NCBI GenBank assembly: GCA_900548345.1
Contig: URKA01000004.1
Span: 1 to 64,000, forward strand
DNA: 64,000 nucleotides
Direction: 5' to 3'
DNA from: an uncultured Paraprevotella sp.
Lineage (GTDB): Bacteria > Bacteroidota > Bacteroidia > Bacteroidales > Bacteroidaceae
Part shown: piece after piece, positions 43,478 to 52,446 of the stretch
Position numbering within the stretch: position 1 is the first letter of the stretch
Layout of the letters: each line of letters opens with the position of its first letter
Program-made: the position numbers and the translations under genes
The notes under the pieces: generated by a model
The model's input: the letters and a program-made list of their open reading frames with translations, nothing else
Told to the model about the DNA's origin: nothing
Database searches by the model: none

Positions 43478-44344
43478 ATGACAAATCTGAAAACTAAAAA
43501 CCGTCTGGTAAAAAACAAGTTGACGCTGTGGAGTATTTGCTTCTTCGCCGCACTGACAGCAGTTCCGTTGCTTGCTATTTTAGGAGAAGTGTTATTTCGT
43601 GGTTATGACCAACTGTCGTGGTCGTTCTTTACAGAACCCACCCCAACCGCTTATAAGGCAATGAAAGCCATTGAGGCGGGAGAGCCCATACCGGGAGGAA
43701 TTGCCAACGGAATAATCGGAACAATGATAATGCTCGGTATGGCAATTGTATTCGCTGTTCCGACAGGAATATTATGTGGTGCGTTCCTTGCTGAAAACAC
43801 AAAGAGTCGCTTTGCCCAGACCGTAAGCTATCTTACCGACCTTCTGCAGGGAACACCGTCTGTCATCATCGGCATCATCACTTACATCTGGGTTGTAGTA
43901 CCCATGAAAGGTTACTCGGCAATCGCAGGCAGTGTAGCATTGTTTATTATGATGTTGCCGCTTATCATCCGTTCCACGGAAGAAACGCTGAAGATTCTTC
44001 CTGCCTCTTTGAAGGAAGCCGGCCTGGCGTTAGGTGGAAACAAGGCGCAAGTTATGTTACATGTGCAACTGCCTGCCGCTTTCGGCGGTATTTTCACGGG
44101 TATATTACTCGCCATATCACGGGTTATCGGCGAAACTGCTCCTTTGATGTTCACCGCTCTCGGTTGTTCCCTTATCCGCTGGTCAATTGACAAACCCATC
44201 TCGGCCGTTCCGTTGCTGATTTGGGAATTCTTCAACGACCCCAACCTTCAGGAACTCATCTGGGGGGCATCGCTTTTCCTTTTATTATTTGTTCTCACAT
44301 TGAACCTCATAGCTAAATATCTTGCAAAAAAATGGAATCAATAA
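43478..44344 (+). CDS. pstA: Phosphate ABC transporter permease PstA
   Basis: PstA is the second membrane channel of the phosphate ABC transporter. The 288-residue protein has six hydrophobic segments, an N-terminal helix (LWSICFFAALTAVPLLAILG), GIANGIIGTMIMLG, the LLQGTPSVIIGIITYIW segment, LGGNKAQVMLHVQLPAAFGGIFTG (EAA-like loop) and SRVIGETAPLMFTALG. It starts 3 bases after pstC and overlaps pstB by 13 bases, which points to translational coupling. Confidence 0.94.
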   Translation: MTNLKTKNRLVKNKLTLWSICFFAALTAVPLLAILGEVLFRGYDQLSWSFFTEPTPTAYKAMKAIEAGEPIPGGIANGIIGTMIMLGMAIVFAVPTGILCGAFLAENTKSRFAQTVSYLTDLLQGTPSVIIGIITYIWVVVPMKGYSAIAGSVALFIMMLPLIIRSTEETLKILPASLKEAGLALGGNKAQVMLHVQLPAAFGGIFTGILLAISRVIGETAPLMFTALGCSLIRWSIDKPISAVPLLIWEFFNDPNLQELIWGASLFLLLFVLTLNLIAKYLAKKWNQ

Positions 44345-45099
44345 CACCTATACTTGAATTTAAGAACACTTGCGTATCCTATACCCAGCAGACGATGGCA
44401 GTGAGATATGTATCGGCTACCATCGAACGCAATACCATCACAGCCATCATGGGACCGTCCGGATGTGGCAAATCGACCTTATTACGTGCAGTGAACCTGA
44501 TGCATAATCTCTATCAGAATATTCGCGTAGATGGTGAAATTCTTTTGAACGGTGAAAACATCCTCTCTATGGAACCTATCGATGTACGCCGTCGGGTTGG
44601 CATGGTCTTCCAGCGTCCGACCCCATTTCCCACGATGAGCATCTACGACAATGTATTATCCGGATTTACATTAAACAATATCCGACTCTCAAAATCCGAT
44701 AAAGACGCTACAGTGGAACACTGTCTGAAAAGCGTTGCACTTTGGGACGAAGTGAAGGAGGTACTGAACAAGAAAGGAACATTCCTTTCTGGCGGACAAC
44801 AGCAACGTCTGTGTATAGCCCGTGCCCTGGCAATGAAACCGGATGTTCTATTGATGGATGAGCCCACTTCGGCACTCGACCCTATCGCGACCAAACATAT
44901 CGAAGAATTGTTGATGGAACTGCAAAAAGAAGTGACGATACTGATTGTTACCCACAATATGGGACAGGCAATGCGTATATCATCACGTTCAATGTTTATG
45001 TACCTGGGTGAACTTGTCGAATATAAAGATACCGGAATCATGTTTTCCAATCCCACGGATGAGCGCACCAAAGCATATCTGACCGGAAAGATGGGATAA
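44332..45099 (+). CDS. pstB: Phosphate ABC transporter ATPase PstB
   Basis: PstB drives phosphate uptake by ATP hydrolysis. The 255-residue protein has Walker A GPSGCGKSTLLRAVN, the Q-loop VFQRPTPFPTMSIYDNV, the signature LSGGQQQRLCIARALAMKPDVLLMDEPTSALDPIAT (signature, Walker B) and ILIVTHNMGQAMRISSRSMFMYLGELVE with the H-loop. It overlaps the end of pstA by 13 bases. A terminator follows at once, and no phoU gene is present, unlike most pst operons. Confidence 0.96.
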   Translation: MESITPILEFKNTCVSYTQQTMAVRYVSATIERNTITAIMGPSGCGKSTLLRAVNLMHNLYQNIRVDGEILLNGENILSMEPIDVRRRVGMVFQRPTPFPTMSIYDNVLSGFTLNNIRLSKSDKDATVEHCLKSVALWDEVKEVLNKKGTFLSGGQQQRLCIARALAMKPDVLLMDEPTSALDPIATKHIEELLMELQKEVTILIVTHNMGQAMRISSRSMFMYLGELVEYKDTGIMFSNPTDERTKAYLTGKMG

Positions 45100-45104
45100 A
45101 AAAA

Positions 45105-45127
45105 GGCAGGCCAACTTAAGGCCTGCC
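45105..45127. terminator. Bidirectional terminator between pstB and the beta-galactosidase gene
   Basis: GGCAGGCC (45105-45112) pairs with GGCCTGCC (45120-45127) around AACTTAA. An A-run before the stem gives a long T-run for the minus strand, so it ends the GH2 gene well; a short CTTT serves pstB. Confidence 0.85.
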
Positions 45128-45148
45128 CTTTCCATACGTCACGCCGTA

Positions 45149-48100
45149 TTACAACGGACGAATCACATAAGTAAAGTCATAATCCTGATAAGGCATGCGG
45201 TAAGCATTGCACGGCCATGCCCCCCAACTGTTGACACATCCCATACCTAACTGACGGGCAGACAAGGTCACCACACTGAAATCACGAGGCTCCAAATCGC
45301 CGGAATGGCTCTGATGACGGCCTTTATCCGGTCCGTCGTCCAAATCTTCAATGAGGTAGTTCAATGTGCTGCACTCCATCGGAGCCGTTCCATAGAACTC
45401 AAGTCCCTTTCCATTCTCATCCTGCACGCGCCAGTAGCGCACTTCCGTCTTGTTTCCGCTCTCCTGCGGACGCACATAGCCCCAGTACTGGTTGGCCACG
45501 GAGCCTGTGTACACACCAAGGCGGTCGCCGTTGTTACGGTCGCAGTAGTTCTCGCCCGGTCCCTTGCCGTAATATGCCACCGTGTTGTATTCCTGCGGCA
45601 TCACGAGTTGCATGCCGTAACGCAACAGTTCAGGCATCTTTTCCGCGTTCTTGTCCACGGTCATTTTCTCCGTCACTATCAGTTCTCCACCGGCTGTCAG
45701 CACATACGTCATGGTCAGTTCGGCCTTCACCGAAGGCATTTCGTATACGGCCGTCACATGTTTCTCCGAATCCTTCTCGCTCCAAACCACATCAAATGAC
45801 TTCAGCTTCATCTCAGGATTCTTCCACGCACGCAACTTGTTCTGAATCTTTGCGCCGTAATCGTTGTCTGTAGGAGCACGCCAGAATTCAGGACGGATGG
45901 CATATCCCTCTTCCAGCATCGGTTTGCCGTCCACATCAAGATAGTCAATCCATCCCGTCCAACGGTTGAACGTCACGGAAGTGTTTCCTGCAGACAACGT
46001 CACGCAAGCCACCATTTCGTCCTTGGACACCTTCTGCACGTATGCTCCCTTATTGTCCTTCTCATCGGGAGTGGCAGCCGTCACAGCGTCTACCGTCGGG
46101 AAAGTATAAGGATTCAGCACAAACTGCTGACGGGCTATGGCATAACCTTTCTTCAACAACGGCCCGTCTTTATGCAGGAAGAAGTCAATGTTCAGCACCA
46201 CTTCCTTATCGCCACATCGGGTCAATGCCTCGGCAACGTAGTTGCCGAACCGAAGCGTTACCGTCTGTTGCGGAGCTATATTAGTCACTTCTTTCAGCAG
46301 GACACGAGCCACTTCCTTACCCTCACATTCTACCGTAAGCCAGGCGTTCACATCTTCAAGCGAACGGAAGAAACGTTCGTTGAACACATCCATCGTACCG
46401 GCCTTCACGTCGAGATTCTTCACCCAGATGTCCTGGTAATAGTAGCGCACTTCATTGGCATGCGGGTTGGGCTGGCGGTCGGGGTTGATGATACCGTTGC
46501 AGTTGAAGTTATGGTCGCTGGCCGGATAACGTCCGAAGTCGCCGCCGAAGGCATAGATGGTCTTGCCCTTCTTGTTCTTCACGCGCAGTCCCTGGTCCAC
46601 GAAGTCCCAGATAAAACCACCCTGATACTTGGGATACTTGCGTATCATGTCCCAATACTCCTTGAAACCACCCATCGAGTTACCCATCGCATGCGCATAT
46701 TCGCATTGGATAAGCGGACGATGGTTGTCGCCCTGCGAATATTTGTCACAACCCTCATAGCCGTAATACATCGGGCAGAAGATGTCGGTCTTGCCGTTCT
46801 GTCCGGCCTGTTCGTACTGGCAAGGACGGCTGGGGTCGTAAGCCTTCACCCAATCGTATGCCTTCTCAAAGTTGATGCCGTAACCGGACTCGTTACCTAA
46901 GCTCCAGAAGATGATGGAAGGATGATTCTTGTAAATCTTCACATTGCTTTCATTACGCTCCAGGTGCGCCTTTTCGTAAGTCGGCTCCTTGGCCAGCGTC
47001 TTCTCGCCGTATCCCATTCCGTGACTCTCGATATTGGCCTCGGCCACCATGTAGATGCCATAAATGTCGCACAGCTCATACCAACGCGGGTCGTCCGGAT
47101 AATGGCAGGTGCGCACGGCATTGATGTTCAGCTCTTTCATCACCTTGATATCTTCTAACATGCGTTCCACGGATACCACATATCCCGTCACGGGGTCGAG
47201 CTCATGCCTGTTGGCTCCCTTGAACAACACAGGCCGTCCGTTCACCAGTACCTGGGCGTTTTTGATTTCCACCTTACGGAAACCCACCCGTTGCGGAATG
47301 GTCTCTATCTCGTTCTTGCCGTCGGTAAGCGTTGCATAGAGCATATAAAGGTTGGGCGTTTCGGCAGTCCACTTCAGCGGGTTGTCCAGTTTCATGGATA
47401 CTTCCATGATGCCGTTCTTGCCTACTTTCGAGGTCTGCGCAGCCACTTCCCGCCCCTCTTTGTCGCAAAGAGAGAAGGCTACGGTCTTTCCTTTGGCGGC
47501 AGGCGCCGTCACACGGATGTCCAGACGGCCGTCCTTGTAATCGTTCACAAGGTCCGGCGTAATGAAAATGTCTTCGATGTGTGCCGCTGGACGGGCGTAA
47601 AGATATACCTCACGGGCAATACCCGTAAAACGCCAGAAATCCTGGTCTTCAAGATATGAACCGTCGCACCAGCGCATCACCTGCATGGCTATCAGGTTCT
47701 CCTTGCCGGGGGTCAGGTATTTGGTCAGGTCGAACTCCGCAACCACCTTGCTGTCTTCACTATAGCCCACGAACTTGCCGTTCACCCACACCATGAGGTT
47801 GGACGTGGCGGAACCTACGTGCAGATAGATGCGGTCGCCCTTCCATTCGGCCGGCACCAGAATCTCCTTGCGGTAAGAACCGGTATAGTTATTACGTTCC
47901 TCAATGTAAGGGGGCTTGCTTTCAAACTGGGTTCTCCAGGCATATCCGTTGTTGGAATAGATGGCGTCGCCGTAGCCATTGAGCTCAAACAGCCCCGGCA
48001 CCGGAAAGTCCGTCCATTGCGAATCATCATACTTGAGCGAATAGAAACCGGCAGGCGCCTTGTCGTGGTCTTTCGAGAAGTTGAACTTCCATTTACCCTC

Positions 48101-48298
48101 AAGCGACAGGAAACGTCCGGATTTCTCTTTCTGCCCTTCCGAAGCAAGCCGGGCCGATTCATAAGCGAAAAACGCGGAACGGGGAGCCACGGTGTTCACC
48201 TCGTTCACCTGCGGGTCGAGCCACAGTGGTTTCTCTTTCTGTGCATACGCAGACAATGTAGTCCAGCACATACAGGAAATCAATAGTTCTTTTATCAT
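45149..48298 (-). CDS. Secreted GH2 beta-galactosidase
   Basis: This 1049-residue protein is a LacZ-type glycoside hydrolase family 2 enzyme with a signal peptide (LLISCMCWTTLSAYAQ), so it acts in the periplasm or outside. The N-terminal sugar-binding jelly roll shows LNGYGDAIYSNNGYAW and DFWRFTGIAREVYLYARP. The TIM barrel has the acid/base Glu470 in WSLGNESGYG and the nucleophile Glu533 in IQCEYAHAMGNSMGGFKEYWD. The C-terminal galactosidase domain carries GKGPGENYCDRNNGDRLGVY and RPQESGNKTEVRYWRV. Retaining cleavage of terminal beta-galactosides is expected, but GH2 substrates in Bacteroides vary. It stands alone with its own promoter. Confidence 0.93.
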   Translation of the reverse strand: MIKELLISCMCWTTLSAYAQKEKPLWLDPQVNEVNTVAPRSAFFAYESARLASEGQKEKSGRFLSLEGKWKFNFSKDHDKAPAGFYSLKYDDSQWTDFPVPGLFELNGYGDAIYSNNGYAWRTQFESKPPYIEERNNYTGSYRKEILVPAEWKGDRIYLHVGSATSNLMVWVNGKFVGYSEDSKVVAEFDLTKYLTPGKENLIAMQVMRWCDGSYLEDQDFWRFTGIAREVYLYARPAAHIEDIFITPDLVNDYKDGRLDIRVTAPAAKGKTVAFSLCDKEGREVAAQTSKVGKNGIMEVSMKLDNPLKWTAETPNLYMLYATLTDGKNEIETIPQRVGFRKVEIKNAQVLVNGRPVLFKGANRHELDPVTGYVVSVERMLEDIKVMKELNINAVRTCHYPDDPRWYELCDIYGIYMVAEANIESHGMGYGEKTLAKEPTYEKAHLERNESNVKIYKNHPSIIFWSLGNESGYGINFEKAYDWVKAYDPSRPCQYEQAGQNGKTDIFCPMYYGYEGCDKYSQGDNHRPLIQCEYAHAMGNSMGGFKEYWDMIRKYPKYQGGFIWDFVDQGLRVKNKKGKTIYAFGGDFGRYPASDHNFNCNGIINPDRQPNPHANEVRYYYQDIWVKNLDVKAGTMDVFNERFFRSLEDVNAWLTVECEGKEVARVLLKEVTNIAPQQTVTLRFGNYVAEALTRCGDKEVVLNIDFFLHKDGPLLKKGYAIARQQFVLNPYTFPTVDAVTAATPDEKDNKGAYVQKVSKDEMVACVTLSAGNTSVTFNRWTGWIDYLDVDGKPMLEEGYAIRPEFWRAPTDNDYGAKIQNKLRAWKNPEMKLKSFDVVWSEKDSEKHVTAVYEMPSVKAELTMTYVLTAGGELIVTEKMTVDKNAEKMPELLRYGMQLVMPQEYNTVAYYGKGPGENYCDRNNGDRLGVYTGSVANQYWGYVRPQESGNKTEVRYWRVQDENGKGLEFYGTAPMECSTLNYLIEDLDDGPDKGRHQSHSGDLEPRDFSVVTLSARQLGMGCVNSWGAWPCNAYRMPYQDYDFTYVIRPL

Positions 48299-48358
48299 GG
48301 ATTTTTTGTTTTTAATGCGCCCTGCGGCGCGATTGTTTAACGGTTAATAATGGTAGTG

Positions 48359-48366
48359 CAAAGATA
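48359..48366 (-). promoter_or_regulatory. -7 element of the GH2 gene
   Basis: On the minus strand this reads TATCTTTG, matching TAnnTTTG. It predicts a transcript start near 48352 and a leader of about 54 bases. The divergent promoter of the next gene is 73 bases away. Confidence 0.55.
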
Positions 48367-48438
48367 ATAAAATAGTCCGATTATCCACAGTAAAGCAAAG
48401 TTTTCCGCAAAAGATAATCAAATCAGGACAAGAAATAT

Positions 48439-48446
48439 TAACTTTG
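48439..48446 (+). promoter_or_regulatory. -7 element of the membrane protein/CxxCH lipoprotein unit
   Basis: TAACTTTG matches TAnnTTTG. The transcript start would be near 48453, five bases before the first ATG (48458), so the later in-frame ATG at 48476 may be the true start. Confidence 0.5.
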
Positions 48447-48457
48447 GGGTACAGAAT

Positions 48458-50392
48458 ATGAATTCATACCGAATTATGACAAAGCACAAGGTTAAGACCG
48501 ATTTCTCCAAGCCGTATCATGCCATGCCGCACGACCGCCAAAAGACGGAAGCGCCATGGAAGAAAATCCTCTCCGGCAGGCACCTGCCCTTACTCTACGA
48601 CATCCTGCTCCCTGCCGTCATGGGCATCTGCCTGTATGCCTTTGAGTACGAAACACTTTTCCGTATACAGGAACAGAACTTATTCCTGACAGACGGACTG
48701 TTTTACCGTGGTCTTGCGGAATATCCGGGAGGCACATTACTGTGGCTGTCCTGTTTCCTGACGGCATTTTTCCACTATCCTGCGCTCGGCGTTTGCCTGC
48801 TCGTGTTGTGCTGGACGGCCATCTGCCTCATCATGCGCCGTGCCTTCCGGCTTTCCTCACCCGCATGGAGCATCCTGCCGCTCGTGACACCCGTTGCCCT
48901 GCTGGCCGGTATCGTCCAGATGGGATACTTCCTTTACTACATCAAACTGCAAGGCTACTTTTTTGCGGGCACTTTAGGTTTCCTTCTCGCCATGATGGCG
49001 GTATGGGTATTCAGACCGCTTGCCTCCCGACATCCCATTGCCGGCATGGCATGGATGGCCGTATGGACCATTGCGGGCTACCCGCTTCTCGGCGCATACG
49101 CCCTTCTGGGCACGCTGTACATGTCGCTGCTTTGCCTGCACATACCGGGAGAAGTTTTCAAGCATCGCATCGTTCCCATGATTGCCGGACTGCTGCTCAT
49201 CGCCGGAATCCCTGTATGTGCATGGCATTTCTACGCCCAGACATCCTTCAGCGAAATCTACACGGCTGCCCTGCCGAGTTTCGATGTCTGCGACGTAGTC
49301 TACTCCAACTTCCGTTATCCTTATTATATATTGTTCGCCCTTCCCATTATATGCGTGGCCGCATACGGCCGTAAACCGGTCCGTGCGAAAACCGGATGGA
49401 TCGTTGCCGGACATGTGGCAGCACTCGCGGCATGCGCCGTCATGCTTGACAAGGTATGGTACAGGGATGCCAACTTCCAGAAGGAACTGCGCATCACACG
49501 CGCCATAGAAAACGAACAATGGGAAGAAGTGCTCAATATTTATACGGAAGGAGACGAAGAACCCACCCGCATGATGGTCATGAGCAAGAACCTGGCCCTA
49601 TTCCGTTTAGGACGTGCAGGCGATGAAATGTTCCGCTACCGCGAAGGCGGCGCACATCCCAACGCCCCATTTCCTGTCAGTATGAGCCAGACAGGAGGCA
49701 AGGCACTGTATTACCATTACGGACAAGAAAACTACTGCTACCGCTGGTGCATGGAAGACGGTGTCTCTTACGGATGGAGAACAGAATACCTCAAGTTCAT
49801 GGCCAAGACATCGCTGGCCAGCGGCGACCTCAAAGTGGCAAAGAAATACATCGGCATATTAGGGCGCACCCTTTTCCATAAAGACTGGGCAAAAAAATAT
49901 GCGGTATTTGCCGACCATCCCGAAAAAATAAGCGAAAGTACGGAGTTCGCCCCCATCCTGCACCTGCTCCCGCCGGAAAACTCACTGGGCTCAGACCAGA
50001 GCATCATAGAGCTTTTCCTGATGAACTCATTCGCCTACTCGGACAGCGACGACCCCGTCTATCAGGAACAAACGCTGATTTCGGCTTTATACAGAAAGGA
50101 AATCCCTCTCTTCTGGCCCAAGTTTTTCAAATATGCCACGCTGCACAATGGAGAACGCATGCCAAGACATTACCAGGAAGCCGCATACCTGTACGGACAC
50201 TTAGAGAACAATGTGGACGTAAGCCACATGCCCTTCGACCCGGAAGTGGCTGATACTTACAAACGCTTCATGGACTTCTCCCAGCAATGCCAGGGCATGA
50301 CAGAAGAACAGATGGCCAAGGCGTTCTATCCGCAATTCGGCGATACCTTTTATTACTTTTACTTTTTGTCCAACGGATTAAAGACTTATTGA
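48458..50392 (+). CDS. Polytopic membrane protein with soluble C-terminal domain, DUF6057-like
   Basis: This protein has 644 residues from ATG 48458, or 638 from ATG 48476, which better fits the promoter. Ten or so hydrophobic segments fill residues about 45-350 (YDILLPAVMGICLYAF, YPALGVCLLVLCWTAICLIM, ILPLVTPVALLAGIVQMGYFLYY, YILFALPIICVAAYG). The remaining 290 residues are soluble and helical, with LASGDLKVAKKYIGILGRTLFHKDWAKKY that recalls TPR-like helices. It resembles DUF6057 proteins of Bacteroidetes, known only as uncharacterised. It is 3 bases from the next gene, a CxxCH propeller lipoprotein, so the two probably act together in the envelope. Confidence 0.7.
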   Translation: MNSYRIMTKHKVKTDFSKPYHAMPHDRQKTEAPWKKILSGRHLPLLYDILLPAVMGICLYAFEYETLFRIQEQNLFLTDGLFYRGLAEYPGGTLLWLSCFLTAFFHYPALGVCLLVLCWTAICLIMRRAFRLSSPAWSILPLVTPVALLAGIVQMGYFLYYIKLQGYFFAGTLGFLLAMMAVWVFRPLASRHPIAGMAWMAVWTIAGYPLLGAYALLGTLYMSLLCLHIPGEVFKHRIVPMIAGLLLIAGIPVCAWHFYAQTSFSEIYTAALPSFDVCDVVYSNFRYPYYILFALPIICVAAYGRKPVRAKTGWIVAGHVAALAACAVMLDKVWYRDANFQKELRITRAIENEQWEEVLNIYTEGDEEPTRMMVMSKNLALFRLGRAGDEMFRYREGGAHPNAPFPVSMSQTGGKALYYHYGQENYCYRWCMEDGVSYGWRTEYLKFMAKTSLASGDLKVAKKYIGILGRTLFHKDWAKKYAVFADHPEKISESTEFAPILHLLPPENSLGSDQSIIELFLMNSFAYSDSDDPVYQEQTLISALYRKEIPLFWPKFFKYATLHNGERMPRHYQEAAYLYGHLENNVDVSHMPFDPEVADTYKRFMDFSQQCQGMTEEQMAKAFYPQFGDTFYYFYFLSNGLKTY

Positions 50393-50395
50393 TTT

Positions 50396-51895
50396 ATGTA
50401 TTCAAGACTTTGCATCATACTCACCCTCGCATGGACTGCCTTATCAGTGGTGTCATGCACCCCGAAAGCCCCGTCCGCATACAGCGAAAGCAAGGAGGAA
50501 GCACAAATTTACCCCGACTACCGCGAAGTGACCATACCGTCCAACATCGCTCCCCTGCACTTCATGATTGACGAAGAAGCCGAGGACTATGCCGTGCGGA
50601 TGACTTATCCCGGCGGCGAGTGGATTTCGGACAGCCGGAATGCCCTACCCGATGTGGATGAATGGCACGGCATACTGCAGGCAGCCAAAGGGAAATCCAT
50701 CGAGGTGGAAGTCTTTGTCAAACCCCACAACCTTTGGATACGGCGCAAACCGTTCCGCATTCACGTGGCCGAGGAAGAAATCGACCCTTACATCTCGTAC
50801 CGTCTCATCTGTCCGTCGTACGTCACCTACAAAGACCTGACCATCAACCAACGCAACCTGACGAACTTTGAAGAGCGCATCATCTACGGAAGCATGATGA
50901 ACACCACCGTTGAAGACGGACAATGCATCAACTGCCATGCCTACCAGAAAGGACACACCGGACGGATGCAGTTCCACGTCCGGGGCGGAATGAGCGGTAC
51001 GGTAATCGCATGCGACGGCAAATTGTCGAAAGTCAACCTAAAGACCGACTCTCTGATTTCAAGCGGTGTATATCCGGCATGGCACCCGACTGAAAAACTG
51101 ATTGCCTACTCCGTCAACCAGACCGGACAGATGTTCCATACGCGGGACTTGCAGAAAATAGAGGTGCAGGACATGCGTAGCGACCTCATCCTGTACGATA
51201 TTGACAAAAACGAGGTGAGCCGCATCAAGGGGGACGACAACGAACTGGAATGTTACCCATGGTGGAGTCCCGACGGAAAATACCTGTATTACGTATCGGC
51301 ACACTTCGACGTGCAGGATACCGCTCACCAAACCCAGGATTTCATCAAAAGATACAAAGAAATCAAGTACAACATCTACCGCCGGGCATTCAACGGGCAA
51401 AGGCACACATTCGATGCTCCGGAAATGGTTTTCGACGCGGCCTCAGAAGGAAAGAGCGCCACCCTTCCGCGCATCTCCCCCGACGGCCGCTTCCTGATGT
51501 TTGCCCTCGGCGAGTTCGGCGTGTTCCACATCTGGCACAAGGACGCCGACCTTTATCTGATGGACCTGCACACTGATTCCGTACGCCCCATGACGGAGAT
51601 CAATTCTCCCGACGTGGAGAGCTATCATTCATGGAGCACCAACGGACGCTGGGTCATCTTCAGCAGCCGCCGCAACGACGGCAACTTCACGCGCCCCTTC
51701 ATCGCGTACATCGACCGGAACGGAATAGGACGGAAACCGTTCGAGCTTCCGCAGGAAGAACCTGACATGCACCGCCGGTTCATGCGCAGCTACAACATCC
51801 CCGAATTCATGACCGGTCCTGTGGAATTTACCGCACAGAACTTCGCCTCGCTCATCCGGAACACGGAAGCATCTCCCGCACGGTTAAAAGACTGA
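50396..51895 (+). CDS. TolB-like propeller lipoprotein with a CxxCH motif
   Basis: This 499-residue protein has a lipoprotein signal ending LSVVSC. An N-terminal beta-rich part (about 30-165) carries IPSNIAPLHFMIDEE and PFRIHVAEEEIDPYISYRLI. It is followed by a c-type heme-like motif C177-I-N-C-H181 in GQCINCHAYQKG. Residues about 220-480 form a WD40/TolB-like propeller: VYPAWHPTEKLIAYSV, WWSPDGKYLYYVSAH, LPRISPDGRFLMFALGEFG and HSWSTNGRWVIFSSRR. A covalently bound heme would imply electron transfer or gas/peroxide sensing, but the Cys pair may bind something else. It is coupled (3 bases) to the upstream membrane protein. Confidence 0.75.
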   Translation: MYSRLCIILTLAWTALSVVSCTPKAPSAYSESKEEAQIYPDYREVTIPSNIAPLHFMIDEEAEDYAVRMTYPGGEWISDSRNALPDVDEWHGILQAAKGKSIEVEVFVKPHNLWIRRKPFRIHVAEEEIDPYISYRLICPSYVTYKDLTINQRNLTNFEERIIYGSMMNTTVEDGQCINCHAYQKGHTGRMQFHVRGGMSGTVIACDGKLSKVNLKTDSLISSGVYPAWHPTEKLIAYSVNQTGQMFHTRDLQKIEVQDMRSDLILYDIDKNEVSRIKGDDNELECYPWWSPDGKYLYYVSAHFDVQDTAHQTQDFIKRYKEIKYNIYRRAFNGQRHTFDAPEMVFDAASEGKSATLPRISPDGRFLMFALGEFGVFHIWHKDADLYLMDLHTDSVRPMTEINSPDVESYHSWSTNGRWVIFSSRRNDGNFTRPFIAYIDRNGIGRKPFELPQEEPDMHRRFMRSYNIPEFMTGPVEFTAQNFASLIRNTEASPARLKD

Positions 51896-51919
51896 CAAGG
51901 AATCCAAAATCCCGAATAG

Positions 51920-52022
51920 CACGCTGATGACGCGGATTTTGCGGATAAGCGCGGATTTTATCTTATTGACAGATAGAAATAACCATCCGCACTTATCCGC
52001 AAAATCGGCGTTTATCAGCGTG
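51920..52022. repeat. 103-bp GCGGAT hairpin repeat
   Basis: The left arm (51920-51956) and right arm (51985-52022) pair almost perfectly with one indel; GATTTTGCGGATAAG is exact in both. The left arm has GCGGAT at 51932, 51941 and 51951 (spacing 9 then 10), as does the single copy at 115-151. The two arms could fold into a long hairpin. No gene is present in it. The 551-base gap 51896-52446 holds this, the 21-bp array and the LRR promoter, and nothing else. Confidence 0.8.
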
Positions 52023-52110
52023 TAGCGTATCATCATGCCAACCATCATACTTTCCGGCATCCCCCAATATCCGGTCAAGGCATTTTTTTATTGTTTCCTG
52101 CTTTGCAAAT

Positions 52111-52240
52111 CTATAAATAAAACTTTTATTTTTGAAAACAGAACTTTTGGTTTCAAGAATAAAACTTTTGGTTTCAAGAATAAAACTTTTGGTTTCAAGA
52201 ATAAAACTTTTATTTTTAAAAATAAAACTTTTATTTATAG
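52111..52240. repeat. 21-bp A/T-tract array, six units, inverted ends
   Basis: AATAAAAC (AACAGAAC in the second unit) begins at 52116, 52137, 52158, 52179, 52200 and 52221, an exact 21-bp period. The ends are CTATAAATAAAA and TTTTATTTATAG, the same as in the array at 17547-17634; total length is 21 x 6 + 4. Units differ in the middle (TTTTATTTTTGAA or TTTTGGTTTCAAG). Frames across both strands give NKTFIFK-type repeats that are artefacts of a 21-base period. Confidence 0.88.
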
Positions 52241-52367
52241 AATCCGAAAGGACGGAAATCAATTTCCGACGACACATAGACACGATTCCGGCAAAGACAA
52301 TCTGCATTATCAGACGGACTTACACCTACTATCTTTTTTTTATTCAATAAAAAAAACAGTATATCAC

Positions 52368-52398
52368 TTGGATAATATTGGGTTTTCTCATACTTTTG
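52368..52398 (+). promoter_or_regulatory. Promoter of the LRR protein gene
   Basis: TTG (52368-52370) and TACTTTTG (52391-52398) are separated by exactly 20 bp, one of the clearest Bacteroides-type promoters in the window. The ATG is at 52447, with a leader of about 42 bases. Confidence 0.68.
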
Positions 52399-52446
52399 AA
52401 CTGCTATTTTACAAATATATAATACAAACATACAACAACTAAGATT

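Noticed and set aside
51993..52442. Frames on both strands across the second 21-bp array
   Set aside because: They reflect the same 21-base period; no signal peptide, no start context and no conserved domain.
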